NCBI GenBank assembly: GCA_965199945.1 | Contig: OZ241354.1 | Location: 2,356,001 to 2,420,000 of the forward strand | Direction of reading: 5' to 3' | Source: VXYL01 sp965199945 | GTDB taxonomy: Bacteria > Pseudomonadota > Gammaproteobacteria > Pseudomonadales > Azotimanducaceae | Length of the DNA: 64,000 nt | Shown: in pieces, positions 25,927-34,900 of the stretch | Numbering within the stretch: position 1 is the stretch's first letter | How the letters are laid out: every line of letters begins with the position of its first letter | Position numbers and translations under genes: made by a program | Notes under the pieces: model-generated | What the model was told of the DNA's origin: nothing | Databases searched by the model: none | Seen by the model: only the letters and a program-made list of their open reading frames with translations

Positions 25927-27099
25927 ATGAACGCGATGCTAGGGACGGCAAGCGCACGCGCCATGCGCACGCGCTGCATCGAACTGCTCGGCGCAGACAC
26001 CTCGGGGCGTGTCGCCGAACCACTCCGCCGCTTTGCCAAGCCCATGCTGCGTCCGGCGCGCTGCCTTGGCGCTGGCCCGATGAGAGCCGTGGCGGCGCTG
26101 GCGCTTGCGCTGGCCCCTGTCGGCGCCAAGGCGGATTACGCGGCGGTACCCGCCGTGCAGGAATACATCGCCGAGCTGCATGCCGAGCACGGCTTCGACG
26201 TCGCCTGGCTGGCGGACGTCTTCGCCGGCGCGCAGCGCAGCGACGACGTCATCGCCCGCATGTCGCGGCCGGCGGAACGGGCCCTCAAGTGGCACGAATA
26301 CCGGCGCATCTTCATGACCGCCAAGCGCATCGACGGCGGCGTGGACTTCTGGCGCAAGCACCAGGCCGCGATGGGCGCGGCGCGCGCCGAGTTCGGCGTC
26401 GCCGAGGAGATCGTCGCCGCGGTCATCGGCGTGGAGACGCTGTACGGCAAAGTGCTCGGCAGCCACCGCGTGCTGGATTCGCTGACGACCCTCGCCTTCG
26501 ACTATCCGCGCCGCGCCGCGTTCTTCCGAGGCCAGCTCACCGAGTTCCTGCTGCTGGTGCGCGAAGAAGACGCGGACCCGTTCGCCTTCAAGGGCTCCTA
26601 CGCCGGCGCCATGGGCTACGGCCAGTTCATTCCGTCGAGCTACCGCGCCTTCGCCGTGGATTTCGACGACGACGGGCAGCGCGACATCTGGCGCAACGAG
26701 ACGGACGCCATCGGCAGCGTGGCGAACTATTTCGCCGCGCACGACTGGCGGGGCACCGGGCCGGTGGCGCTGCCGGTCGAAGTGGCGGACGGCGACCTGC
26801 GGGCTGCCGCCAACGCCGGCTTGGATCTGAACTTGGCGGTCGGCGATCTGCGCGCCCAGGGCGTGACCGGCCTCGATACCCTGGACGACGCCGAGAAGGC
26901 CGCGCTGTTCCGCATGGAAACCGAGCACGGCGAGGAGTTCTGGCTCGGCCTGCACGATTTCTACGTCATCACCCGCTACAACCGAAGCGCCATGTACGCG
27001 CTCGCCGTGCTGCAACTGAGCCAGGCGATCCGCCAGCGCTTCGACGGCGAACTGGCGCAGGAATCGGCGGGACGCGGCGCCGCAGCCAACCGTTCGTAG
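25927..27099 (+). CDS. mltB: Lytic murein transglycosylase B family
   Basis: MltB cleaves the MurNAc-GlcNAc bond of peptidoglycan, forming 1,6-anhydro ends, at the periplasmic side. The catalytic Glu lies in AAVIGVETLYGKVLGSHR (~residue 168). VLDSLTTLAFDYPRRA, SYAGAMGYGQFIPSSY and AVDFDDDGQRDIW follow, the last resembling the Ca-binding loop of MltB. ATG 25927 has a GAAGGGA Shine-Dalgarno and gives 390 residues with an N-terminal extension; an internal ATG at 26080 would start directly at a signal peptide (MRAVAALALALAPVGAKA). No lipobox was seen with either start, so this is probably a soluble or signal-anchored form. Confidence 0.93.
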   Translation: MNAMLGTASARAMRTRCIELLGADTSGRVAEPLRRFAKPMLRPARCLGAGPMRAVAALALALAPVGAKADYAAVPAVQEYIAELHAEHGFDVAWLADVFAGAQRSDDVIARMSRPAERALKWHEYRRIFMTAKRIDGGVDFWRKHQAAMGAARAEFGVAEEIVAAVIGVETLYGKVLGSHRVLDSLTTLAFDYPRRAAFFRGQLTEFLLLVREEDADPFAFKGSYAGAMGYGQFIPSSYRAFAVDFDDDGQRDIWRNETDAIGSVANYFAAHDWRGTGPVALPVEVADGDLRAAANAGLDLNLAVGDLRAQGVTGLDTLDDAEKAALFRMETEHGEEFWLGLHDFYVITRYNRSAMYALAVLQLSQAIRQRFDGELAQESAGRGAAANRS

Positions 27100-27149
27100 T
27101 CTTGGAGTCGAATCGCTGGCGCCGGCAGGCGGCGTTGGGGCGCAGCCGG

Positions 27150-28031
27150 ATGGCGAAAAACACCTTGATCGCGATGGCCAAGGACGCAAGCGGCTGGCGC
27201 CGGGTCGGCACCGCAGCGAAGTTGGCCGTCGGCTTGGCTGGCTTGGGAGCGTTGCTCGGCGGCTGCTCGGTCGTCTTCCCCGTTGCGTTGCCGGCGCCAG
27301 CTTCCGCGCCGGCCACCGCGGCGCAGCCGGAAGCCATTGCGTCCGCCAAGGAGGACTACGCCCCGACGGCGCCGCCGGCCGGCCTTGCGCGGCTGCCGGA
27401 CCCGGTGGTGCGCGCGTTGCCAAAGAGCCCGCGCGGCAATCGGCCCTACATGGTCTGGGGCACGCGCTACGACGTGCTCGACAGCGCCGAAGGCTACGAC
27501 CGGCGCGGCTTGGCCTCCTGGTACGGCACGAAGTTCAACGGGCGCGAGACGTCGAACGGCGAGGTCTACGACATGTTCGATCTCACCGCCGCGCACCGCT
27601 CGCTGCCTCTGCCCTCCTACGTGCGGGTGACGAACACGGACAACGGCAAGAGCACCGTGGTGCGCGTCAACGACCGCGGCCCGTTCCATCCCGAACGGAT
27701 CATCGATCTCTCCTACGCCGCGGCGGTGAAGCTCGGCTTCCACGATCAAGGGGTGGCGCCGGTGCGCGTGCAGGCGGTCGTGCCGGAAGACGACGGCAGC
27801 GCGCTGGAAGACGCGCCGGTGTTCGTGCGCGCCGGCCGGTTCAACGACTTCCGCAGCGCCGATGCGGCCCGCGAAGCCCTTGCGTCGCTGGTTCCCGGCG
27901 ATGCCTACGTGATCCGTGCCGACGATGCGTTCACCGTGCGCATCGGCCCGTTGCAGACCGCCCGGCAGACCGAGCGCCTGACGGCGCTGCTGGTCTTCCA
28001 GGAACACGCACCCGTGACTGTCGAGGAGTAG
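27150..28031 (+). CDS. rlpA: Septal-ring lipoprotein RlpA (DPBB plus SPOR domains)
   Basis: RlpA is an outer-membrane lipoprotein; in Pseudomonas it is a lytic transglycosylase acting on stripped glycan. The 293-residue product has a signal peptide ending in the lipobox LLGGC (Cys ~38) and a Pro/Ala-rich linker. The double-psi beta-barrel core reads GLASWYGTKFNGRETSNGE, HRSLPLPSYVRVTN, VVRVNDRGPFHPERIIDLS and AAAVKLGF. A C-terminal SPOR domain follows (VFVRAGRFNDFRSADAARE ... VRIGPLQTARQTE), which binds denuded septal peptidoglycan. It is placed between mltB and dacA as in other gammaproteobacteria; the stop is two bases before the dacA ATG. Confidence 0.94.
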   Translation: MAKNTLIAMAKDASGWRRVGTAAKLAVGLAGLGALLGGCSVVFPVALPAPASAPATAAQPEAIASAKEDYAPTAPPAGLARLPDPVVRALPKSPRGNRPYMVWGTRYDVLDSAEGYDRRGLASWYGTKFNGRETSNGEVYDMFDLTAAHRSLPLPSYVRVTNTDNGKSTVVRVNDRGPFHPERIIDLSYAAAVKLGFHDQGVAPVRVQAVVPEDDGSALEDAPVFVRAGRFNDFRSADAAREALASLVPGDAYVIRADDAFTVRIGPLQTARQTERLTALLVFQEHAPVTVEE

Positions 28032-28033
28032 CC

Positions 28034-29251
28034 ATGCGCCCCAGCCACTCGGCCCGTTCGGCCCACCGGACCCACTTTCGTCTGGCCTTCCGCTTGGTCT
28101 TGCTGACCGCCGGCCTGGCCGCGGCCAACGCCTTCGGCGCCGCCGAGATCCTGCCGGACGCGCCGCCCATTTCGTCGCGCAGCTTCGTGCTGATGGATGC
28201 CGACACCAGCCAGGTGATCGCCGAGCGGGACGGCGACCTGCCGCTGCCGCCGGCGAGCTTGACGAAGATCATGACCAGCTACGTCGCCGCCGGCGAAATC
28301 GCCGCCGGGCGTATCGACTTGGCGGACGACGTGCCGATCAGCGTCAAGGCGTGGCGCACCGGCGGCTCCAAGATGTTCGTGCGCGAGGGCACGACGGTGA
28401 AGCTCGAAGACCTGCTGCGCGGCATCGTCATCCAGTCCGGCAACGACGCGAGCGTTGCCGTGGCCGAATACATCGGCGGCGACGAGGACGGCTTCGCCAA
28501 CATGATGAACGCCCAGGCCAAGGCGCTCGGCATGACCTCGACGCGGTTCGTCAACGCCACCGGTCTGCCGGACGACGGGCACCATTCCTCGGCGCACGAC
28601 CTGTCGCTCCTGGCCGCGGCCCTGGTGCAGCGCTACCCGGAACACTACCGCATGTACTCCGAGCGCTCGTTCAAGTACGGCGACATCGACCAGCCCAACC
28701 GCAACCGCCTGCTGTGGCGCGACAAGTCGGTCGATGGCGTGAAGACCGGCCTGACCGACGCCGCCGGCTACTGTCTGGTCGCCTCGGCGCTGCGCGACGG
28801 CACGCGCCTGGTCGCCTCGGTCATGGGCGCGGCCAGCAACGACGGCCGCTTCCAGGACGCGCAAAAGCTCCTCGCCTACGGCTTCCGCTATTTCGAGAGC
28901 CGCGAGATCTACGGCGCCGACGAAGTGCTGGCGACGGTCGACGTCTGGTACGGAGAGACGGAGAAGCTGGACGTCGGCACCGCCGAAGCGCTGCGGCTGA
29001 CGATTCCCCGGGGCCGCTACGACGACTTGGATGCGGTGCTCGACCTGCCGCATCGACTCGACGCGCCCATCGACGCCGGCGCCGAGCTGGGCACGGTGCG
29101 CTTGAGCCTGGACGGCGAGACGCTGGCGGAAGCGCCCCTCGTGGCCACGATGGCGATTGCCGAGGGCGGCGCCTTTTCGCGCCTTGCGGATTCCGTGCAG
29201 TTGTTCTTCCGAGGCATCTTCGGTTCGTCCGACGACGCTGCCGCCGAGTAG
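28034..29251 (+). CDS. dacA: D-alanyl-D-alanine carboxypeptidase (PBP5/6 type)
   Basis: DacA trims the terminal D-Ala of peptidoglycan pentapeptides in the periplasm. The 405-residue protein has a cleavable signal peptide (hydrophobic ~16-35), then the serine-hydrolase motifs SLTKIMTSYVA (SxxK), SGNDASVAVAEYIGG (SxN) and VDGVKTGLTDAAGYC (KTG). The C-terminal PBP5-type domain and an amphipathic tail (AFSRLADSVQLFFRGIFG) that tethers the enzyme to the membrane complete it. It sits two bases after rlpA and 16 bp before lipB, so the three are likely cotranscribed. The small ybeD gene often found between dacA and lipB is absent. Confidence 0.95.
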   Translation: MRPSHSARSAHRTHFRLAFRLVLLTAGLAAANAFGAAEILPDAPPISSRSFVLMDADTSQVIAERDGDLPLPPASLTKIMTSYVAAGEIAAGRIDLADDVPISVKAWRTGGSKMFVREGTTVKLEDLLRGIVIQSGNDASVAVAEYIGGDEDGFANMMNAQAKALGMTSTRFVNATGLPDDGHHSSAHDLSLLAAALVQRYPEHYRMYSERSFKYGDIDQPNRNRLLWRDKSVDGVKTGLTDAAGYCLVASALRDGTRLVASVMGAASNDGRFQDAQKLLAYGFRYFESREIYGADEVLATVDVWYGETEKLDVGTAEALRLTIPRGRYDDLDAVLDLPHRLDAPIDAGAELGTVRLSLDGETLAEAPLVATMAIAEGGAFSRLADSVQLFFRGIFGSSDDAAAE

Positions 29252-29267
29252 CGATTGGCCGAAGCCC

Positions 29268-29912
29268 ATGCGCGGCGGCTGCTTGACGGTGCGCGACCTC
29301 GGGGCCGACACGGCCTACGGGGACGTCCTCGAAGCCATGCGCGACTTCACCGATGCCCGCGCGGCGACCACGGTGGACGAGCTGTGGCTCACGGAACACA
29401 GGCAGGTGTTCACCCAGGGACAAGCCGGCAAAGCCGAGTTCCTGCTTGATCCGGGCGACATTCCGGTCGTGCAGAGCGACCGTGGCGGCCAAGTGACCTA
29501 TCACGGGCCCGGGCAGATCGTCGCGTACCTGCTCTTCGACTTGCGGCGCTTGGGGCTGACCGTGAGGGCCCTGGTGGACGGCATCGAGGGCGCAGTCGTT
29601 GCGCTCCTGGCCGACTACGGCCTGGCCGCCGGTGCCCGCGCCGACGCGCCCGGCGTCTACGTCGGACGCGACAAGATCGCCGCCCTCGGCCTGCGCGTAC
29701 GCCGAGGGTGCAGCTACCACGGCTTGAGCCTGAACGTGGACATGGACCTGGCGCCCTTCGCCCGCATCGTCCCCTGCGGCCTCTTCGATATCGGCGTCGC
29801 CACGCTGGCCTGCCTTGCCGGGCCGTGCTCCACGGCGGAGGTGGCGCCGCGCCTGGTGGAGCACCTGGCGCGGCAATACGGCTTCGAGCGCGTGTCCTAC
29901 GCGCCGCGCTGA
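29268..29912 (+). CDS. lipB: Octanoyl-[acyl-carrier-protein]:protein N-octanoyltransferase
   Basis: LipB transfers octanoate from ACP to lipoyl domains, the first step of lipoate synthesis. The 214-residue protein contains the family signature QSDRGGQVTYHGPGQIVAYL, VYVGRDKIAALGLRVRRGC with the catalytic Lys, YHGLSLNVDMDLAPF, and IVPCG with the catalytic Cys. ATG 29268 starts MRGGCLTVRDLGADT, aligning with the normal N-terminus. The usual partner lipA is not found in the window; the next gene is on the opposite strand and convergent, 25 bp away. Confidence 0.95.
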   Translation: MRGGCLTVRDLGADTAYGDVLEAMRDFTDARAATTVDELWLTEHRQVFTQGQAGKAEFLLDPGDIPVVQSDRGGQVTYHGPGQIVAYLLFDLRRLGLTVRALVDGIEGAVVALLADYGLAAGARADAPGVYVGRDKIAALGLRVRRGCSYHGLSLNVDMDLAPFARIVPCGLFDIGVATLACLAGPCSTAEVAPRLVEHLARQYGFERVSYAPR

Positions 29913-29937
29913 GCCGAATCCACGAAGGCGGCGTTCG

Positions 29938-30660
29938 CTACTGCGGCGTGTGCGCCTTCAGAAACTCCACCACCGTTTCCACCGTGCCGTGGGCGGGGGC
30001 GTCCTTCCACTCCTCGACGAGGCGGGCATTGGGGGCGAGTTCCGCGATCTCCCGGGAGGTGGCCTGCGGGTGGTAGGCGTCGTCGCCCATCAGCACGAGC
30101 AGCGGCGTCGCGCAGGCGGCGACGAACTCGCGCGACGTGTTGTAGAGGAACGGCTGATCGAACATGTTGGCGCGGAAGCTCTGCCACGCCGTGTCCGGGA
30201 CGTCCGGCAGGCGCTGCTTCACGTCGTCCGCCCACTGGTCGAACATGGCGAAGAAGAGCTCGCGGTTGTTGCCGTCGTTGCCGATGGACTGCTGCAGCAC
30301 CGCCGAACAGACGCGCTCCGACGCTTGCGCGATCACCCCGAAGCAGTAGGGGCCGCCGATGCACCCGCCCATCAGATGCGTCTTCTCGATGCCGAGATGG
30401 TCCAAGAGCGCAATGTGGTCCGCGGTATAGACGTGCCAGCCGTCGTCGGCGCTCACCGGCGCCTTGGAGCGCCCGGCATTGCGCTGATCCATGGCGATGA
30501 CTTGGAAGTGGGGCGAGAGCGTCTCGATGGGATCCCACTCCGAACGCCTCCAGAACGGCACCGCCGAGCGCATGCCGCCCGGCGCGAAAAGCAGGATGGG
30601 AAACCCCTCGCCATGCACCTCGTAGTGCAGTTCCACGTCGCCACGCTTGAATGTCGCCAT
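29938..30660 (-). CDS. Alpha/beta hydrolase with cysteine nucleophile
   Basis: The 240-residue product has an alpha/beta-hydrolase fold: an opening strand FPILLFAPGGMRS, then VIAMDQRNAGRS after strand 4, and the nucleophile elbow MGGCIGGPYC. The elbow carries Cys (residue 100) where Ser is usual, a substitution known from dienelactone hydrolases and some carbon-carbon hydrolases. An acid candidate lies in VLMGDDAYHPQ and the base His near the C-terminus in DAPAHGTVETV. ATG 30660 is chosen; residues from an upstream Met at 30720 show no family match. It may be cotranscribed with the minus-strand CoA-transferase/monooxygenase pair upstream (83-bp gap). The substrate is unknown. Confidence 0.87.
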   Translation of the reverse strand: MATFKRGDVELHYEVHGEGFPILLFAPGGMRSAVPFWRRSEWDPIETLSPHFQVIAMDQRNAGRSKAPVSADDGWHVYTADHIALLDHLGIEKTHLMGGCIGGPYCFGVIAQASERVCSAVLQQSIGNDGNNRELFFAMFDQWADDVKQRLPDVPDTAWQSFRANMFDQPFLYNTSREFVAACATPLLVLMGDDAYHPQATSREIAELAPNARLVEEWKDAPAHGTVETVVEFLKAHTPQ

Positions 30661-30743
30661 CGGCCGATGCTCCTCACGATCCTTGAACTGGCGACAACCT
30701 ACGTTTCCGGGCGCAAGCAATCAAGCGTCTGCCTCTGGTGCAC

Positions 30744-31925
30744 CTAACGCACGATCTTGCGCGTGCGCAGGTCGGTGATCTGCTCGTCGCTGTAGCCAGC
30801 TTCGCCGAGCACCTCCCGGGTGTGTTCGCCGAGTTCCGGCGAGCAGCGGAAGATTTCCGCCGGGGTTTCGCTGAACCGCGCTGGCGGGCGCGCCTGGCGC
30901 ATGGGGCCGGCGATGGGGTGCTCGAACTCCCAGAGTGCGCCCATCGCCTGCACCTGCGGATCGTCGATCACCGCGTCCCGGGGGTTGATCTTGGCGAAGG
31001 GCACCTGTTCGGTTTCGAGGCGTTCGGCGAGGTCGTCGGTGTCGAACGCGGCGTAGGCGTCGTTCAGCGCCTGCTGGAAACGGTCGGAATCGAGACCGTC
31101 CTGGGTGCGGAAGCGCTCGTCCTCGAAGAGATTGGGCAAGTCGAGGGCGCGAAACAGGCCTTCCCACTCCGCTGCCTGCACGGGCATGGTGCAGATGTAG
31201 CCGTCGCGGGTCTGGCGCACCATGTTGACGTGGGAACGCCGCCCCGGATGAGGCGTCTCGTCGCCCACGAACGTGTAGTTCAGCATGTTGTCAGGCCACA
31301 GGAAGAACAGCGCAGCGTCGAGCATCGACACCTCCACGCGCTGGCCGACGCCGGTGCGTTCCCGCGCCACGAGCGCCGCGCTGATGGCCTGTGCCGCGGT
31401 CATGGAGGTGATCTTGTCGCAGATCAGCGAGTTCACCAGGATCGGCCGTTCGTTTGCCGGGTCGGCCTGCAGCGAGCCGATGCCGGAAATCGACTGCACG
31501 ATGGCGTCGTAGACGCGGCGGCCAGCATACGGCCCGCTGGCGCCGACGCCGTTGATGGAGGCGACGATCAGCTTCGGATTCACCTCGCGCAGCGTCTCGA
31601 AGGAGAGGCCTAAGCGTTCCATCACGCCGGGCCGGTAGTTCTCCATCACCACGTCGGCGCTTGCCGCGAGGGTCTTGAACACCGCCTTGCCGTCCTCTTC
31701 GGAGAGGTCGATGACGATGGAGCGCTTGTTGCGGTTCATCATGGCGAAGGCGCCGCCGACGCCGTTGCGCTGGGACGCCCCCGGATGGCGCATGAAGTCG
31801 CCCTGGGGCGACTCCACCTTGACGATGCTCGCCCCTTGGTCGCCGAGGATCGACGCCGCGATGGGGCCGGAGTAGATCGTGGTGAGATCGAGGATGCGGA
31901 TGCCGTGCAGGGCGCCGGCCATCAT
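30744..31925 (-). CDS. CaiB/BaiF (family III) CoA-transferase
   Basis: This 393-residue family III CoA-transferase opens MMAGALHGIRILDLTTIYSG. GDQGASIVKVESPQGDFMRH, NRNKRSIVIDLSEEDGKAVF and VVMENYRPGVMERLGLSFE follow. SINGVGASGPYAGRRVYDAI then leads into the catalytic-domain helix. The first of two adjacent Met codons overlaps the stop of the upstream flavin monooxygenase by four bases (ATGA), so the two proteins are made together. This suggests that a ketone or ester product of the monooxygenase enters CoA-dependent catabolism, which is inference. It is a separate subfamily member from the pair at 2152-4393. Confidence 0.93.
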   Translation of the reverse strand: MMAGALHGIRILDLTTIYSGPIAASILGDQGASIVKVESPQGDFMRHPGASQRNGVGGAFAMMNRNKRSIVIDLSEEDGKAVFKTLAASADVVMENYRPGVMERLGLSFETLREVNPKLIVASINGVGASGPYAGRRVYDAIVQSISGIGSLQADPANERPILVNSLICDKITSMTAAQAISAALVARERTGVGQRVEVSMLDAALFFLWPDNMLNYTFVGDETPHPGRRSHVNMVRQTRDGYICTMPVQAAEWEGLFRALDLPNLFEDERFRTQDGLDSDRFQQALNDAYAAFDTDDLAERLETEQVPFAKINPRDAVIDDPQVQAMGALWEFEHPIAGPMRQARPPARFSETPAEIFRCSPELGEHTREVLGEAGYSDEQITDLRTRKIVR

Positions 31926-33544
31926 GCCGCCCCGTCGCCAAGAGCGCCGCGCAGCGCGAATCCTTCGTAGCCGTTGGCGGCCACCGCATCGCATTTCTCC
32001 ACGTAGGGCGGAAAGCCGACGAGGGGCATGAACACCTGCGGCTTGCCGGGGATGTTCTTGCCGAGATACCAGGAGTTGCAGGTTGGATAGAGCGTCTGGT
32101 CGGCGACGGCGTTGACGTGATCGACCCAGGCGTCTTCCGCCTCTTGGGTGGCCTCGATGGAGGCGACGTTGGCGCGCCGCAGGTTGGCCATGCAGTCGGC
32201 GATCCAGTCCACATGCTGTTCGATGGAACAGAGCATGTTGGTGAGCACCGACGGACTGCCGGGGCCGGAGATCAGGAACAGGTTCGGAAAGCCCACCGTG
32301 CCGAGGCCGAGATAGGTGCGCGGCCCGGCCGACCACTTGTCGCGCAGCGAGCGCCCCTGGCGACCGCGAATGTCGATGCCGAGCACGGCGCCGGTCATGG
32401 CGTCGAAGCCGGTGGCGAAGACGATGGCGTCCAGTGCGTGTTCTTCGCCGGCGACGACGATGCCGCGCGGCGTCAAGCGCTCGATGGGATCGGCGCGGAT
32501 GTCCACCAAGCGCACGTTGTCGCGGTTGTAGGTCTCGAAGTAGCCGCTGTCGAGACACGGGCGCTTGCAGCCGATCACGTTGTCCGGGCACAGCGCCTGC
32601 GCCGTTCGCGGATCCTGCACCGTCTCGCGGATGCGCCGGCGCACGAACTCGGCGGCGGTGTCGTTGGCCTCGCGGTCGATCAGCAGGTCGTTGTAGGCGC
32701 CGAGGAATCCAAAGCCGCCGCGCGCCCAGCGGGCGTCGTAGTTCGCTTCCCGGTTGTCGGCATCGTCGGCCAAGGCCGAGGCGTCGTTCTGCGGCATGCG
32801 CGAGCCGAAGCCGGCCGGCATGAGCCGGTTGCGGGCGCGGAACTGCGCGTATTCGGCCTTCACGTCGCGCACCATGTCGGCGTCGATGGGGCCGTTGCGC
32901 GCCGGGATGGAGTAGTTGGGCGTGCGCTGGAAGACGGTCAGATGCTTGGCCTGGGCGGCGATGATCGGGATGGCCTGGATGGCCGAGGAGCCGGTGCCGA
33001 CGATGCCGACCCGCTTGCCGCTGAAATCCACCTCGCGGTGCGGCCAGCGTCCAGTGTGGTAGGTCTCGCCCTCGAAGTCGTCGCGCCCTTCGAAATCGGG
33101 CAGGTTCGTGCTCGAAAGGCAGCCCGTGGCCATCACGCAGAATCGCGCCAGCACGACTTCCCCAGAGTCCAACTCGACGCGCCAGCGACTTGCTTCTTCG
33201 TCAAAGACCGCACTGCGAACTCGCGTGTCGAAGGCGATGTGGCGCTTCAGGTCGAAGCGTTCCGCCACATGCTCGGCGTAGCGCAGGATCTCCGGCTGCC
33301 CGGCGTAGCGCTCGGACCACTGCCACTCCTGCTGCAGCGCCTCGTCGAAGCTGTAGGAATACTCCATGCTCTCCACGTCGCAGCGCGCGCCGGGATAGCG
33401 ATTCCAGTACCAGGTGCCGCCGACGCCGCTTCCCGCCTCGAAGACGCGCACCGAAAAGCCAGCGCTTCGCAGCCGGTGCAGCATGTAGAGCCCGGCGAAT
33501 CCGGCGCCCACGATCACCGCGTCGCAGTGCGCTTCCCGCTCCAT
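31922..33544 (-). CDS. Flavin-binding monooxygenase, Baeyer-Villiger type
   Basis: The 540-residue enzyme has two Rossmann motifs: VIVGAGFAGLYMLHRLR near the N-terminus (FAD) and VGIVGTGSSAIQAIPII around residue 185 (NADPH). Between them is the type I Baeyer-Villiger fingerprint F-x-G-x-x-x-H-x-x-x-W, seen as FEGETYHTGRW. GVGGTWYWNRYPGARCDVES is also typical of cyclohexanone and steroid monooxygenases. Such enzymes insert oxygen next to a carbonyl to form an ester or lactone, using NADPH and O2. The ATG at 33544 begins MEREAHCDAVIVGAG. It leads a two-gene unit with the CoA-transferase. Confidence 0.92.
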   Translation of the reverse strand: MEREAHCDAVIVGAGFAGLYMLHRLRSAGFSVRVFEAGSGVGGTWYWNRYPGARCDVESMEYSYSFDEALQQEWQWSERYAGQPEILRYAEHVAERFDLKRHIAFDTRVRSAVFDEEASRWRVELDSGEVVLARFCVMATGCLSSTNLPDFEGRDDFEGETYHTGRWPHREVDFSGKRVGIVGTGSSAIQAIPIIAAQAKHLTVFQRTPNYSIPARNGPIDADMVRDVKAEYAQFRARNRLMPAGFGSRMPQNDASALADDADNREANYDARWARGGFGFLGAYNDLLIDREANDTAAEFVRRRIRETVQDPRTAQALCPDNVIGCKRPCLDSGYFETYNRDNVRLVDIRADPIERLTPRGIVVAGEEHALDAIVFATGFDAMTGAVLGIDIRGRQGRSLRDKWSAGPRTYLGLGTVGFPNLFLISGPGSPSVLTNMLCSIEQHVDWIADCMANLRRANVASIEATQEAEDAWVDHVNAVADQTLYPTCNSWYLGKNIPGKPQVFMPLVGFPPYVEKCDAVAANGYEGFALRGALGDGAA

Positions 33545-33577
33545 TCAAGCCTCTCCCAAACGTGACGCCGACGGATT

Positions 33578-34657
33578 CTAACCCGCCCCGGCAGCAGCGC
33601 CCTGCACGGCCGCCCGCAAGCGCGCGATGCCCTGCTCGAGTAGCGAACGCGGGCAGCCGAAGTTGAAGCGCAGAAAGCCCTTGGCGCCGAACTCCACGCC
33701 GTCCGAAAGCCCCAGCCCGCAGGCCTCGAAGTGCGCCGCCGGGTCCGGCAGCCCGAGTTCGGAGACGTCCAGCCAGGCGAGGTAGGTGCCCTCGACGTGC
33801 GCCGAGCGTAGCGCGCCAAGTTCGGCAATGGCCCGCTCGAGGCGTTCGCCGTTGCCGGCGAGGAAGGCGTTCAGATCGTCGAGCCAGCTCGTGTCGTTGA
33901 AGGCGGCGGTCAAGGCCGCGTAGGCCAGCGGCGAGACGTTGGAGGCCATGCCCTTCACGGCGGCGGCGAAGCGTTCGCGCAGGCGCGCATCGGGAACAAC
34001 CGCCACGGCCCCGCCCAGGCCAGGAAAGTTGTACGCCTTGGTCGGCGCGAACAGCGAAATGGAGCGCTTGGCGATGTCGTCGTGCAGGCTGGCGATCGGA
34101 ATGTGGCGGCGCTGGGCGTCGAGAACCAGCGGACAGTGGATGTCGTCGCTCACCAGCACCGTGTCGCGCTCGACCACCAGCGCGGCCAAGCGCTCCAACT
34201 CGGCGCGCTCGTAAACGCGCCCGGTGGGATTGTGCGGATTGCAGAACAGCACCATCGCCGTGTGCGGCGACATGTGCGCCGCCAAGTCGTCGAAGTCCAT
34301 CTCCCAGCGCCCGTCGTGCCCGCGCGCCAGCGTCGAGATCGAGTTCGCGATCCCGGCGCGTTCGGCCACCTTGAAGAACGGCGGATAGGCCGGCGAGAAC
34401 ATCACGAGATCGGCACTCGGGCGGGCGACCACTTGTGCCGCGAGATTGAACCCCGGCACCACGCCGGTGAGCCACACCAGCCACTCCTCGCGCACCGCCC
34501 AGCCGTAGCGCCGCGCCAGCCATGCGACGAAGGCCTCCACGACCGCCGGCGGCGTCGCGGTGTAGCCGAGGATCGGATGGCGAAGACGCTCGCGGACCGC
34601 ATCGACCACCGCCGGCGCCATCGGCAGATCCATGTCCGCGACCCAGAACGGCAGCAC
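33578..34657 (-). CDS. MalY/PatB-type PLP aminotransferase (cystathionine beta-lyase-like), start uncertain
   Basis: The product is a fold-type I PLP enzyme of the MalY/PatB family, C-S lyases acting on cystathionine and related sulfur amino acids. Motifs are LPFWVADMDLPMAPAVVDAV, LGYTATPPAVVEAF, FCNPHNPTGRVY, LVSDDIHCPLVL and the PLP-lysine segment SLFAPTKAYNFPGL. The first legal start is GTG 34657, giving 359 residues, but the frame is open upstream and encodes PPIDRRGTSAQKWERY, the conserved MalY N-terminus, from about 34720. That would give the normal ~388 residues, yet no ATG, GTG or TTG lies at the expected place; codon 34744 is ACG. Either the start codon is mutated or a base is miscalled. 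Confidence 0.88.
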   Translation of the reverse strand: MLPFWVADMDLPMAPAVVDAVRERLRHPILGYTATPPAVVEAFVAWLARRYGWAVREEWLVWLTGVVPGFNLAAQVVARPSADLVMFSPAYPPFFKVAERAGIANSISTLARGHDGRWEMDFDDLAAHMSPHTAMVLFCNPHNPTGRVYERAELERLAALVVERDTVLVSDDIHCPLVLDAQRRHIPIASLHDDIAKRSISLFAPTKAYNFPGLGGAVAVVPDARLRERFAAAVKGMASNVSPLAYAALTAAFNDTSWLDDLNAFLAGNGERLERAIAELGALRSAHVEGTYLAWLDVSELGLPDPAAHFEACGLGLSDGVEFGAKGFLRFNFGCPRSLLEQGIARLRAAVQGAAAGAG

Positions 34658-34803
34658 GTCGCTGCCGGCGTAGCGTTCCCACTTCTGCGCCGACGTGCCG
34701 CGCCGGTCGATGGGCGGCTCGCGCTCGATTCTCGAGAGAGGCGTAGTGCGTGGAGGTGTGGAAATGCCGCTGCCCGTCCGGGTGCCGCGCTCAAGCGCGC
34801 CGC

Positions 34804-34895
34804 AGAGCCAATGCGTTGAAGACTTGGATGCTAACCCACATGGCTGCAGTGCCTCATGGCCTGCGGCAAGCGTGGCAAGCGCTTCGCCTGCGCCG
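34804..34895. repeat. Partial copy of the grxD leader plus an internal grxD fragment
   Basis: CGCAGAGCCAATGCGTTGAAG and GATGCTAACCCACATGGCTG here match the grxD upstream region (35470-35518) with a 6-7 bp gap. The sequence then jumps straight to TGCAGTGCCTCATGGCCTGC and GCAAGCGCTTCGCCTGCG, which match grxD coding bases ~35680-35716 apart from one substitution and an extra 9 bases. The piece between (grxD 5' end) is missing. No open gene is encoded. Confidence 0.8.
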
Positions 34896-34900
34896 TTCGA

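Noticed and set aside
29913..29937. lipA expected after lipB
   Set aside because: The next gene is an alpha/beta hydrolase on the opposite strand; no radical-SAM CxxxCxxC motif is present in this area.
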